Positions 1-8,404 of a stretch of DNA of 64,000 bases are shown in pieces (position 1 is the first letter of the stretch; each line of letters opens with the position of its first letter). Under the pieces are notes generated by a model. The model saw only the letters and a list, made by a program, of their open reading frames with translations, was not told the origin of the DNA and did not search any database. Source of the stretch: Cytophagales bacterium (GTDB lineage Bacteria; Bacteroidota; Bacteroidia; Cytophagales; Thermoflexibacteraceae); assembly GCA_013299115.1 (NCBI GenBank), contig JAAFKA010000022.1, forward strand, positions 1 to 64,000, written 5' to 3'. Both the position numbers and the translations under genes were made by a program.

Positions 1-805
1 ACTTACAAAACAATACAGCCCAGAGCAAATTGTAGGCGTATTGAAAAAAGAAAATAAGAAAACAATGAGTCATGAATGGATTTATCAACATATTTATAAA
101 GATAAGAAAAATGGTGGCAAATTGTAAGAAAATCTAAGACAAAAGAGGAAATATCGTAAAAAAAGGTTGCTAACAAAGGAAAAAAGAGGAGTTATCCCCA
201 ATAAAGTGATGATAGCTGGGGGATGCCTAATCATAGGCCGTCAGTCGTTGAAACAAAGGAAAGATACGGTGATTGGGAGGGTGATACAATTATTGACGGA
301 GTGCCGCCCAGAGCTAATCATCAGGGAGCAATTTTAACATTAGTTGATAGAAAATCAAAATTTACTTACATTGAAAAATTAGATGAAAAAACTGCAAAAA
401 GTGTTGAAAATGCAGTAATAAATTTCTTTAAAAGAACAGGTATGCCTTGTAAAACCATCACTTTTGACAATGGCAAAGACTGGGGTGGCACTCCACTTTA
501 CAAACCATCAAGAAGTTACTGGGCGGCATTCCGCAAAAGAAATTGGTGTCAAAATTTATTTTGCAAATCCGTATCATTTTTGGGAAAGAGGATTGAACGA
601 AAATACAAATGGTTTAATACGCCAATATATTCCAAAAAAATCAAATAGGGCTGCCACCAGCTTTAATGATTTTTCTGTTGAAAATATTGCCGAAATTCAG
701 CGGGGCTGCCTAAGCAAAAACTTAATAATAGACCAAGAAAAACATTAGAATTTGACAGTCCAATACAAAATTTAATCAAAAATAAAATTGCATTTCAAAG
801 TTGAA
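1..805 (+). pseudogene. IS30-family transposase, broken by a stop and frameshifts
   Basis: The reading frame that starts at the window edge (position 5 onward) encodes an IS30-type helical segment (SPEQIVGVLKKE, then SHEWIYQHIYKDKK) and meets a TAA stop at 125-127. The catalytic DDE core then appears in another frame from 223 (GDWEGDTIIDG, the first Asp region, and TFDNGK, the second). A further shift near 480-500 moves the C-terminal part (IYFANPYHFWERGLNENTNG, containing the third acidic residue) into the frame that ends at 748. The order and spacing match IS30 transposases, so at least one nonsense change and two frameshifts have inactivated it. The left end lies outside the window. The element probably ends near 805 in a sequence resembling an IS30 terminal repeat (ttgcatttcaaagttgaatc). 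Confidence 0.88.
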
Positions 806-850
806 TCTGCGTTATTAAAATAAAAAAAATATATTTTATTGCAATTAGTA

Positions 851-1039
851 TGTAGAACGGACTTTAGTCCGTTTATTGCACCTTTGCGATGAGGCTGTCC
901 GAAAAGGCAAAAAAATGAAAAAACTTAAAATGTAACTACTTAATTATCAATTAGTTACATTTTGTAATATTCCAAAATTTTGCCTTTTCGGACAGCCTCA
1001 TTGCACCTTTGCGATAAACGGACTAAAGTCCGTTCTACA
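851..1039. repeat. Palindromic repeat (gaacggac class) split by a MITE
   Basis: Two perfect 24-bp inverted arms, 851-874 and 1016-1039, carry the core gaacggactttagtccgtt. The loop between them is the 109-bp element at 891-999 plus two copies of a 16-bp sequence. Without the insertion the repeat would be a hairpin with a 16-nt loop. Related repeats lie at 40770-40984, and a half copy ends at about 4112. Confidence 0.85.
891..999. mobile_element. 109-bp MITE with 22-bp terminal inverted repeats
   Basis: The ends gaggctgtccgaaaaggcaa (891) and its complement (ending 999) form a 22-bp perfect inverted repeat. Inside, aaaatgtaact and agttacatttt form a second inverted repeat, so nearly the whole element can fold into one hairpin. 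It is flanked on both sides by the identical 16-mer attgcacctttgcgat (875-890 and 1000-1015), which looks like a target-site duplication. It encodes no protein. The same terminal sequence gaggctgtccgaaaag occurs at 18279 beside a possible transposase remnant, which suggests that a related IS could have mobilised it in trans. Confidence 0.75.
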
Positions 1040-3296
1040 GTTTTTCCACAATTTTCATTGTTTCCACACTCACCCAACACACTTTTTGCAATAATTCTAT
1101 TACTTCTTCCTTATAATCTGCAAAATCGTAATTGTTAAAATGCTCTTGAATGGTTTTGTCGTCAGATTTATAGGGCTTGTATTGGTCTAAAATCCACTCA
1201 ATAGCACTTCGGTTACCCAACTTATACGCCAAAGCCTGTGCAGGAACTCCCGATAGAGTAGTGAGTTCGTCTATAAAGATTATATCATCTTTTATTCGCA
1301 AAATGGGAGATATAAGCCCCCTACCCCCCGAAGGAGGAACTGACGTGAGTTCGTCAAAAACTCCCCCTTCGGGGGCTGGGGGGCTTACATTTGGGCTTTT
1401 CTTTTTCCCTTGCACTTTTTCCAAAAACTCTGCCAACTCAATATCTTTCCTTTCCAAAAGTGGCGAATATTTATCGGGTGGCTTCGAGCCACCCGATAAA
1501 TCGTAATTCGTAATTTCTAATTCGTAATTCAAATGCAACTCCATCAACCTTTTCCCTGCCACTGCATATTTCCAAAAATCTGCGTACAAAGGAATACGAG
1601 GAAATTCACGTTTTAAATCTAATTCGTAAGTCTTGCGATAGTCTGGCGAATGTAAAACAGCGTAGATATAATGAAAGATATCTAACTTACAAAGCCCCCC
1701 AGCCCCCGAAGGGGGATGGTTCGGCACTCCGATTTTTGACGAACTCACGTCAGTTCCCCCTTCGGGGGTTAGGGGGCTATACGTTTGCTGAAAAACCGCC
1801 AAACCCCAATCCGTAATATTCTCTACTCTTTCGCCATTTTCGTAACGGTAAAAAGGAATAGACTGAGAAGCATCTAAAACATAAAAAGAATAACTTGGAA
1901 TTTGACGAGTAACCAAAGCTGCTAACTTAAGCCTGCCCCCTTCGTTTATTGTTATTATCAGGTTATCTTGGTCTAAATCTTTGCCCGAAATTTTATAGTG
2001 ATTGTCAGTTAATCTATCACTTAACATTTTTTCGGTATGGTAAAAGCAATTTACAAAAGGTCGCAAGGGAACTTCTATGATTTTAGTTTTATCAAAATTT
2101 ATTTTTCGCCTTTTATACAAATACTCTTTTAATGTACTACTCCATTTTATAGAATAGTCTAATTCTTCGTTAGCTATTTTTCCACTATCTACTTGTGCGT
2201 TGTATTTTTCTATAAGATGTTGCACTTTTTTAGCCAAATTTTCTTTGTCAAAATCAAAAACCCATTCATCTCTGTTGGTTTTATAGCCTCCTGTATAGAG
2301 TTCAAAAATAGCTTCTTTGCTTCTGCCGAATTTCACGTCTTTTGAGCAGAGGGGAATGAGAGTTTGGAAGTCGTTGTCGGTTTGGTTTATCCAGTTTCCT
2401 TTTTCGTCAGGTGTTATTCTCTCAAAAGGAATGTCCTCAAATTTAGTATCTTTGATAAGTTGCAGTTTTTCTGCCTTGCTGGGCATGGTGGGAAAACGAA
2501 AGTAGTAGATTTTTGCTTTTTTGGACATATATTTTTTTTGCATTTTTTTTGCATATTCAATCCACTGTTCGGGAAAATAGGTTGCAAATTGCAAACTGCT
2601 CAATTCTTGTTTGAGTTGTGCTACTGCTTTTTGTGGCGAGGCACTTGTTAGCCATAAATCTATTGTTAGCTTATGAGTTGCCTGAGCCAAAAGAGTTTGT
2701 TCTTCGGCTATTTTTTGAACTTTTTTTAATCCATTAGCTGTGTCTAAGTTAATAAACCATATCACGTTTTTTGTGTTTGCCTCTCCTATTGCTCTGTCTG
2801 CTATTAGTGTAGTTCCTGCCAATGGTTCGTTGGTGCTAAGGAGGTGTTCGTTGCCATTTTGGATAAAGGGTTGCATTACCAATACCTCAAATTTATTTTT
2901 CATGGCATTGGTATCATGTTCGGTTAGCAAATACGTTTTTCGGTATTTTTCCCATTCTTTTGCACCACTTTGCGTAATTTTCCCCCAACGCAAAGCCCCA
3001 TCATCAGGTGTAAGAATATTAGTATCGAGATAATTTTTAAGATTTTCGGCTACCCAGTTTTTTTGGGCGGGGTGCTTGCTAAGTTTTTGCTGAATTAATG
3101 TAAAATAGGGGTCTAAAATTCTAAACTGCACATTTGGAAAATAAGACAATAATAGTTCATTTGCCTGCTTTTTGTCTATTTCCCACGTTATATTTCCTGT
3201 CATTGTGTCATAGCAAACCAATGCCAAAATCAGGGTTTTATCGTCTGCTTGCGAATGGTGATATTCCAATGGGCAATATAAAGCTGTTGTTTTCAT
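1035..3296 (-). CDS. Chimeric protein: unknown N-terminus fused to the C-terminal half of a type ISP-like restriction-modification enzyme
   Basis: This 753-residue protein has two parts. Residues 1 to about 255 are unrelated to the neighbouring full-length enzyme. They may be a divergent DUF3037-like region (inference only), a family often found next to HipA-like kinases, which would fit the kinase fragment directly upstream. From about residue 262 onward it aligns with residues of about 640-1128 of the enzyme encoded at 4106-7492, and the last 90 residues are nearly identical. It lacks the nuclease and the methyltransferase motifs (no NPPY, no GTGTF), keeping only the coupler and target-recognition region. 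Three palindromic inserts are translated in frame (residues about 506-535, 598-610 and 637-661). The TAG stop lies inside the palindrome at 1016-1039. It starts in the 3-bp junction with the upstream fragment gene. It may be a relic, or a reservoir of alternative recognition sequence. Confidence 0.7.
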   Translation of the reverse strand: MKTTALYCPLEYHHSQADDKTLILALVCYDTMTGNITWEIDKKQANELLLSYFPNVQFRILDPYFTLIQQKLSKHPAQKNWVAENLKNYLDTNILTPDDGALRWGKITQSGAKEWEKYRKTYLLTEHDTNAMKNKFEVLVMQPFIQNGNEHLLSTNEPLAGTTLIADRAIGEANTKNVIWFINLDTANGLKKVQKIAEEQTLLAQATHKLTIDLWLTSASPQKAVAQLKQELSSLQFATYFPEQWIEYAKKMQKKYMSKKAKIYYFRFPTMPSKAEKLQLIKDTKFEDIPFERITPDEKGNWINQTDNDFQTLIPLCSKDVKFGRSKEAIFELYTGGYKTNRDEWVFDFDKENLAKKVQHLIEKYNAQVDSGKIANEELDYSIKWSSTLKEYLYKRRKINFDKTKIIEVPLRPFVNCFYHTEKMLSDRLTDNHYKISGKDLDQDNLIITINEGGRLKLAALVTRQIPSYSFYVLDASQSIPFYRYENGERVENITDWGLAVFQQTYSPLTPEGGTDVSSSKIGVPNHPPSGAGGLCKLDIFHYIYAVLHSPDYRKTYELDLKREFPRIPLYADFWKYAVAGKRLMELHLNYELEITNYDLSGGSKPPDKYSPLLERKDIELAEFLEKVQGKKKSPNVSPPAPEGGVFDELTSVPPSGGRGLISPILRIKDDIIFIDELTTLSGVPAQALAYKLGNRSAIEWILDQYKPYKSDDKTIQEHFNNYDFADYKEEVIELLQKVCWVSVETMKIVEKL
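1314..1385. repeat. In-frame G/C-rich palindrome in coding sequence (copy A1)
   Basis: An inverted repeat built on ccccccgaagga and ctcccccttcggggg lies inside the chimeric gene at residues 637-661 and is read without stops as a PPAPEGG to PPSGGRG peptide. The homologous position of the full-length paralog has a Lys/Glu-rich linker instead, so this is an insertion. Confidence 0.85.
1470..1500. repeat. In-frame 31-bp palindrome (atcgggtggc class)
   Basis: Arms tttatcgggtggc and gccacccgataaa flank a 5-nt loop and are translated as LSGGSKPPDK. The paralog at 4106-7492 carries an unrelated palindrome (4523-4556) at the equivalent place, just before PLLERKDI. Confidence 0.8.
1692..1779. repeat. 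In-frame G/C-rich palindrome in coding sequence (copy A2)
   Basis: Arms agcccccgaaggggga and tcccccttcgggggtt are translated as LTPEGGTDVSSSK through PPSGAGGL, between AVFQQTY and CKLDIFHYIY. The paralog has a different palindrome (4737-4842) between exactly the same two conserved blocks. Confidence 0.88.
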
Positions 3297-3862
3297 CAGA
3301 TAGTCTTTTGTAGTAAGGCAATAAATTTAGCAATATTTTTTTTCATATAAAATAAATATTCTGTCAATAAATCTTCTTTTGTATCAAATCCCCATTGTTC
3401 TAATTGCCTAAAAATTGGCTCTAATTTTTTTAGGTTCAATGTATTTACATATTCTTCAAATTCATAAAAAGTTGGCGAGGGCTGTTGTTGCAAATAGTTA
3501 TACGCAAAATGATAAGTAGTAAACATCACTTCCCATTGTCCTTTTTCAAAATTTTGCGTAGTTTGTGGCGTAATGTCAAATGCCATTTCATGGTCTATCA
3601 AAAAGATTTCCGAATTTTCTGTATGCCTAATCATATTTGTTTTTCGTTCTCCTCTATCGCCATTTCTAATAAAATTATCAAAAGCATACAGATTTTCAAG
3701 ACTAATATTTTCTGCCAAATAATCAATCGGCAAACCCCACTCTACTTTTACTGTGGGAAATACATAGACAGAGGCAAATTTAAATCTTTCATCGGCTTGC
3801 AATAGCTGTTTTCTAACTATTTCGTCAGGGATAGTTTCAAAAAAAATTCCTGTCGTTTCCAC
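3296..3862 (-). CDS. HipA-like kinase, C-terminal fragment
   Basis: The 188-residue product contains NFIRNGDRGERKTNMI followed by FLIDHEMAFD. These match the catalytic-loop Asp and the metal-binding Asp of HipA-like (HipA_2 group) kinases. The glycine-rich ATP-binding N-terminal half is missing, so the kinase is 5'-truncated and probably inactive. The start used here is a GTG at 3862 and is not trustworthy, because the upstream DNA holds coding-like fragments in other frames. The stop codon abuts the ATG of the chimeric gene, as in a former operon. Function in the intact family is protein phosphorylation linked to persistence. The role here is unclear. Confidence 0.55.
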   Translation of the reverse strand: METTGIFFETIPDEIVRKQLLQADERFKFASVYVFPTVKVEWGLPIDYLAENISLENLYAFDNFIRNGDRGERKTNMIRHTENSEIFLIDHEMAFDITPQTTQNFEKGQWEVMFTTYHFAYNYLQQQPSPTFYEFEEYVNTLNLKKLEPIFRQLEQWGFDTKEDLLTEYLFYMKKNIAKFIALLQKTI

Positions 3863-4105
3863 TCTACATCCAAGTCTAAGTTTGTCATAATGGTTTCTAA
3901 ATAGTTTTGGTTGGTATATTCATTCTTGATGTCATAGAGAGAAAAGTTTTTGTTCCCTGCCAATTTACCTTTGCCTTCTGTGGTTTATGGAATAAATGAA
4001 ACAGATAAAACTTAACTTGGCTACCAATATGAAGTCCGCAATAGAATTGACCTAAAGGGACAAAAAACAATTTCTTAGCTTAATAGCATTGGACTAAATC
4101 CCGTT
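3863..4105 (-). pseudogene. Scrambled coding remnants upstream of the kinase fragment
   Basis: On the minus strand, two stretches look protein-like but lie in different frames. One reads PLGQFYCGLHIGSQ and KFYLFHLFHKPQ. The other reads KLAGNKNFSLYD, then YLETIMTNLDLDVEW. Neither has a start codon. I do not recognise the family. The segment ends at 4091-4112 in half of the gaacggac palindrome, which marks a likely rearrangement point. Confidence 0.4.
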
Positions 4106-7100
4106 CTACAGTTTTTCCACAATCTTCATTGTTTCTACACTCACCCAACAAACTTGTTGCAACAACTCAATCACTTGTTCTTTATAGTCTGCAAAATCGT
4201 AGTTGTTAAATTGTTCTTGTATCGTTTTGTCATCAGATTTATAGGGCTTGTATTGGTCTAAAATCCACTCAATAGCACTACGATTGCCTAACTTATATGC
4301 CACAGCCTGTGCAGGAACTCCCGATAAAGTAGTGAGTTCGTCTATCAAAATAGTGTCGTCTTTTATTCGCAAAATAGGATTTATTTTAATTTCGGGTTCT
4401 TTAGCTTCTTCCTCAAAAAGTGCCGTTTTTTCTTTGCTAAATAACTCTTTTTCCTTTTTCTTCCCACGCAGTTTTTCTAAGAACTTAGCTAAATCAATAT
4501 CTTTACGTTCTAAAAGTGGCGTAAAGATGTCATCTTTTTTTAAAGATGACATCTTTTGTGGGCTTTCATAATTCAAATGCAATTCCATCAACTTTTTCCC
4601 TGCCTCTGCATATTTCCAAAAATCTGCATACAAAGGAATACGAGGAAATTCACGTTTTAAATCTAATTCATATTTTTTGCGATAGTCTGGCGAATGTAAA
4701 ACGGCATAGATATAATGAAAAATATCAAGTTTACATAACCCCACCCCCTGCCCCTCCCCTTCTGGGAGGGGAGTTTCACTCCCAGACATCGAAGATGTCA
4801 AAAACTCCCCTCCCAATAGGGGAGGGGCAGGGGGTGGGGTAAGGCTTGCATAATGATTTTGAAAAACCGCCAACCCCCAATCCGTAATATTCTCCACTCT
4901 TTCGCCATTTGCAAGATAGGTGTAAAAAGGAATGGAAAAAGCCCCTGTTGCTGGACTTGTAAAGTGCAAATCCATAATTTTATCTACAACCAAAGCCATA
5001 AAGGATTTTTGAGAGTTTGGGCTTGTAAAACAAATTACTTTATTTTCTTTGTCTAAATTTTCCCCAAACATAGCATAATGATTTTGAGTAAAAACATCAC
5101 TCAAATTTTTCTCGGAATACCAAAATTGTTTAGTAAAAGGTCTGTAATTAGCTATTCTTATTAAATTTTCGTCAAAAACAATACTTTGATTTCGCATAAA
5201 TTTGGCTTTCAAATCTCTACTCCATTTGATTTCTTCCCCCCAAATTTCAGGTTCGTCGACAAGTTGCGGTTTTTGCGGTTTTTTTTCTTTTACTATGGCT
5301 TTTTTATATTTTTCTAAGGCAATTTGATATTCTTGCTGTAATTTGGCTGCATTAGGTTTAGTTTGTTTTTTTAGTAATTCATTGTAAAGTGTAGCAAATG
5401 TTTTTATTTTGTTCAATAAATTTTCTTTGCTAAAATCATAAACCCATTGGTCTCTGTTGGTGGCAACGCCAAGCGTAGAAAGATGAAATAATTTTTCATC
5501 TTCTTGCTTATTTTCGTTATCACTTTCTGCCAAAGGCAAAAGATTTTGAAAATCAGAAACAGAAAGATTTATCCAATTATGGTTTTTGTCGGGGTTAATT
5601 TTTTCTTGTGGCAAGTTTTTGAGTTTGGTATCTTTTAGAATCTCCAATTTTTCTGCCCCCGAAAGTCCATCGCCTACATTGTAATAATAAATTCGATGAC
5701 TGTCTAATTCCTGATTTTTCACCAAAAACATCATAGCCACACCTGTCATAATATTAAACACATTTCCGCCTTGTGTGGTGTCGCCTGATGCTCGTACATC
5801 ACCTTTTAAATCTATAATATGAATTTCGTTAAAATCTTCTTTCATACACTTGCGAAAACCGTCATACGTTGTGCTATTGATAAAACTGCGGTTCGTAATA
5901 AAAGCCACAATTCCTGCATTATTCATTCTGTCTGTTGCCCAACGATAAAAACGTGCATACATATCATAAACCTTTGTTTTAGTAGCGTTGCTTTCTTGCA
6001 CATAAGTTTCCTTTATTCTGCCATCAACGCCACCTTTTTTTTGGTCATAATGTGTGTAATATTCCCTATTTTTGTTATTATCATTTTCGTTTTGTTGGTT
6101 GGCATTATAAGGCGGATTGCCAATAATTACCGTTAAAGGTTTGCTATTTTGGTTAGCAATTCTTTTGTTATTTTCTGCCAAAATATCAGCCTCTTTAAAC
6201 ATATTCATAGCTTTTTTGCCATAATTTAAAGCTGCCAAACTATCCAAAGTGTCCACCCAACAAATATTTTTAAACTCTACATAATCTCCCATCTTTTGCT
6301 TATAAACATATTCTATGTTGAGATTTGCAATATAATAAGGCAAAATAGAAACTTCGTTTGCGTGTAATTCGTGTTCGTATTTATGTTTTAGCGAATGTGG
6401 ATTTAGTTTTTTTATGAGGTGCGTAATAAAAGTTCCTGTACCTGTGGCGGGGTCGAGAATATGCACATTTTTGTCGGAAAGTGTCTTTTCAAAATGTTTT
6501 TCGAGCAAATATTCCGTAGTGTCCAACATAAAATTGACAATTTCCGAAGGCGTATAGACTATGCCCAACTTGTCGGCAGCTTTGGGGTTGTAAGCCTGAT
6601 AAAAGTTTTCGTAAATGGTTTTCAAAAAATCTTGCTTTTCTTCGTGTGCCAACAAAGATTTAGCCTGTGCTTCAATTACTTTGTAATAGGGTTCAATCTC
6701 TTGGCGGGTGTTGCGTTTCAATTCGCCTGTAAAAAATGTTTTTTCTACTTTATTGAGTGCCATCGCAATATTATTTTCGTCTAAATATTGGTCTGCATCA
6801 AACACTTTACGGAAAATATCACCTGTCAAGATATGCTGCACAATAATCTCATTCACATCAGCTTTTGTAACATCAGGGTTAATGGAGTTTTTACAAATCT
6901 CAAAAAGCTCTTGGTGGGCTTTTACAAAATTTTGGTTAAAATCTTTGTCATTATCTATCAAGTTTTGTTCTGTTCCCACAAAACCATCAATCATTTTTTT
7001 AAGAATATTCGCCACTTTTCCCACTTCTTTTCTAAATAATTCAACGGCTATTTTAAAATCAGTTGCCTCTTTTCTCTCAAAACTTACAAATTTTTCAAGC

Positions 7101-7492
7101 AAGGCTTTCAGTGCTTTTGCATCAGTCATGTCGCAAGTTTCACGCACATCTCCACGAATAAGCATAGCTTTTTGTGAATTTTCAAAAAGCAAATTGTCCG
7201 TTGGGTAGCCAATTTTTATTTTTTGGTTCAGTTCTTTCTCAAAGTCATCTTTTAAATCCTTTGCCTCCCAATAGCCATACCGAAACCGAAACCTGTCTAT
7301 CAGCACGCCATCAGGTTGTTTAGGAGAATTTGGTATTTTCACTTCATCAACCAATCGCAAATTTCTATCTTTTGCAAAATAACTAAGCAACTCCGCAAAA
7401 GGTCTGCGGAGAGAAGTTTCTTTTACTTCGCCCGAAAATTGCTTGATTTCGTATAGTTCGTTATAATATTGGTGTATGCGGGCAATAGACAT
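4106..7492 (-). CDS. Type ISP-like single-chain restriction-modification enzyme
   Basis: The 1128-residue protein combines DNA cleavage and N6-adenine methylation. Residues 58-78 hold a PD-(D/E)XK-type nuclease signature (PDGVLIDRF, then YWEAKD). S-adenosylmethionine motif I is LDPATGTGTF at about residue 346 and catalytic motif IV is NPPY at about residue 457. The C-terminal 450 residues match the coupler and target-recognition region (type ISP C-terminal family). Unlike classical type ISP enzymes, no Walker-motif helicase is visible between nuclease and methylase, so a type IIG-like architecture is also possible. Two palindromic inserts are translated in frame at residues 883-918 and 977-989. 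The TAG stop and the bases after it are a half copy of the gaacggac palindrome, as in the chimeric copy. It probably acts as a stand-alone phage-defence enzyme. Confidence 0.85.
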   Translation of the reverse strand: MSIARIHQYYNELYEIKQFSGEVKETSLRRPFAELLSYFAKDRNLRLVDEVKIPNSPKQPDGVLIDRFRFRYGYWEAKDLKDDFEKELNQKIKIGYPTDNLLFENSQKAMLIRGDVRETCDMTDAKALKALLEKFVSFERKEATDFKIAVELFRKEVGKVANILKKMIDGFVGTEQNLIDNDKDFNQNFVKAHQELFEICKNSINPDVTKADVNEIIVQHILTGDIFRKVFDADQYLDENNIAMALNKVEKTFFTGELKRNTRQEIEPYYKVIEAQAKSLLAHEEKQDFLKTIYENFYQAYNPKAADKLGIVYTPSEIVNFMLDTTEYLLEKHFEKTLSDKNVHILDPATGTGTFITHLIKKLNPHSLKHKYEHELHANEVSILPYYIANLNIEYVYKQKMGDYVEFKNICWVDTLDSLAALNYGKKAMNMFKEADILAENNKRIANQNSKPLTVIIGNPPYNANQQNENDNNKNREYYTHYDQKKGGVDGRIKETYVQESNATKTKVYDMYARFYRWATDRMNNAGIVAFITNRSFINSTTYDGFRKCMKEDFNEIHIIDLKGDVRASGDTTQGGNVFNIMTGVAMMFLVKNQELDSHRIYYYNVGDGLSGAEKLEILKDTKLKNLPQEKINPDKNHNWINLSVSDFQNLLPLAESDNENKQEDEKLFHLSTLGVATNRDQWVYDFSKENLLNKIKTFATLYNELLKKQTKPNAAKLQQEYQIALEKYKKAIVKEKKPQKPQLVDEPEIWGEEIKWSRDLKAKFMRNQSIVFDENLIRIANYRPFTKQFWYSEKNLSDVFTQNHYAMFGENLDKENKVICFTSPNSQKSFMALVVDKIMDLHFTSPATGAFSIPFYTYLANGERVENITDWGLAVFQNHYASLTPPPAPPLLGGEFLTSSMSGSETPLPEGEGQGVGLCKLDIFHYIYAVLHSPDYRKKYELDLKREFPRIPLYADFWKYAEAGKKLMELHLNYESPQKMSSLKKDDIFTPLLERKDIDLAKFLEKLRGKKKEKELFSKEKTALFEEEAKEPEIKINPILRIKDDTILIDELTTLSGVPAQAVAYKLGNRSAIEWILDQYKPYKSDDKTIQEQFNNYDFADYKEQVIELLQQVCWVSVETMKIVEKL
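4523..4556. repeat. In-frame 15-bp-arm palindrome (aaagatgtc class)
   Basis: Perfect arms aaagatgtcatcttt and aaagatgacatcttt are translated as KMSSLKKDDIF. They sit just before PLLERKDI, the position that carries a different palindrome in the chimeric paralog. Confidence 0.8.
4737..4842. repeat. In-frame G/C-rich palindrome, class B, in coding sequence
   Basis: Long inverted arms (ccccaccccctgcccctccc and complement) flank a short spacer. They are translated as LTPPPAPPLLGGEFL through PLPEGEGQGVG without stops. A near-identical element lies between genes at 42250-42376, which shows that it is a dispersed repeat and not part of the enzyme family. Confidence 0.88.
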
Positions 7493-7542
7493 GATGAAAT
7501 TATTTTTTTGCCAAGATAAGAAAAAATCTTAAACAAAAAAAT

Positions 7543-7569
7543 CTTACCAAGTTTCAAAAACTTGGTAAG
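7543..7569 (-). terminator. Hairpin between the PD-(D/E)XK gene and the RM gene
   Basis: Stem cttaccaagtt/aacttggtaag with a 5-nt loop. On the minus strand it is followed by a T-rich stretch, so it can terminate the transcript of the 7624-8226 gene. The same class of hairpin recurs at 25835-25863. Confidence 0.6.
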
Positions 7570-7583
7570 GCTTATTGACTATT

Positions 7584-7622
7584 TCAACCCCTCCCACAAA
7601 ATCTCCACCAACTATTTTGCTA
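7584..7622 (-). repeat. Partial copy of the 3' end of the FAD-oxidase gene, part 1
   Basis: ttcaacccctcccacaaaat and the bases after it match 11187-11217, the last codons of the oxidase gene at 11183-14308 (VEILWEGLK and stop). The second half of the same duplicated segment lies at 8317-8354, on the other side of the 7624-8226 gene. Confidence 0.75.
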
Positions 7623-7623
7623 T

Positions 7624-8226
7624 TTACTCATTTTTATACAAAGACAAGATATGATGCCATACGCCCAAAATTTCTTTGAGGTCTGTATAAACCTTGCTAT
7701 CTATGTAAAACATATTATTATCAAAACGTATAAATTGCCATTCTATTCCATCTGTAGCACATCCGAATAAGACTGAGAAGTTTTTACCTTCCATCTCGTT
7801 ATACAGTTTAGTTCCATAGAGTTGTGCTGCACACTGGGCTCTACCATACTCCATATCTTCGTCTTTAGCTTCTACTATAGAAATAATAGGTGCTTCAAAA
7901 ACAGTAGAAGGTCTTTGTAATGTAATAAAAAAATCACACTCACCCGATAAGTTATCCTCCGAATTAACAGGTAGCTCCTCTCCAGAAAACAGCGTAAACC
8001 TATTTTCAAAATGCAGCACTGTTTCTAACAAAATGGGGGAAACAATCCGTTCTGATTTTGTTTTTTCGTTGGTTAGTGGCATCATACGAGCTAATTTGAG
8101 GGTTTGCACCAACCAATCAGAAGGCTGAACTTCCTTAATAGCAAACGGAAACAAATCTATCATTTCAGATTTAAGGGCAAATTTTTGTAAAACTTGCCTC
8201 AATTTCTTGTAATGGCTGTAGCCCAT
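7624..8226 (-). CDS. PD-(D/E)XK-like small protein, possible nuclease
   Basis: A 200-residue protein of unknown function. The segment GECDFFITLQ followed by SIVEAKDEDMEYGRAQCAAQ has the D...ExK arrangement of the PD-(D/E)XK nuclease fold. The same pattern, VVEAKKDDFSAGWGQCSAEM, occurs in the protein at 31659-32258, so both belong to one family. Its substrate is unknown, and a role in restriction or another defence activity is only inferred from its neighbours (the RM enzyme and the Roco protein). It is bracketed by the two halves of a duplicated oxidase 3' end, which indicates that it was inserted as a unit. Confidence 0.65.
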   Translation of the reverse strand: MGYSHYKKLRQVLQKFALKSEMIDLFPFAIKEVQPSDWLVQTLKLARMMPLTNEKTKSERIVSPILLETVLHFENRFTLFSGEELPVNSEDNLSGECDFFITLQRPSTVFEAPIISIVEAKDEDMEYGRAQCAAQLYGTKLYNEMEGKNFSVLFGCATDGIEWQFIRFDNNMFYIDSKVYTDLKEILGVWHHILSLYKNE

Positions 8227-8316
8227 AATTTTTTGATTTTATTTCATACAAAGATACAAAACTTTGGCAATAGTTGAAACTACTACAAAAGTTTTGTCTA
8301 TGTTTAGCTCGTTTAC

Positions 8317-8354
8317 TTTGGTGTCTGCAACTTGTGCCATTGGCTGCAATTACT
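8317..8354 (-). repeat. Partial copy of the 3' end of the FAD-oxidase gene, part 2
   Basis: tttggtgtctgcaacttgtg and the bases after it match 11249-11283 with few changes. This is the oxidase codon stretch for ANGTSCRHQIK. In the intact gene only about 32 bp separate this block from the block matching 7584-7622. Here the 0.6-kb gene sits between them. Confidence 0.75.
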
Positions 8355-8404
8355 TAGCAAACTTCTCTATTTCTGATTTGATAAAAACCCTATTCATATA
8401 AATT

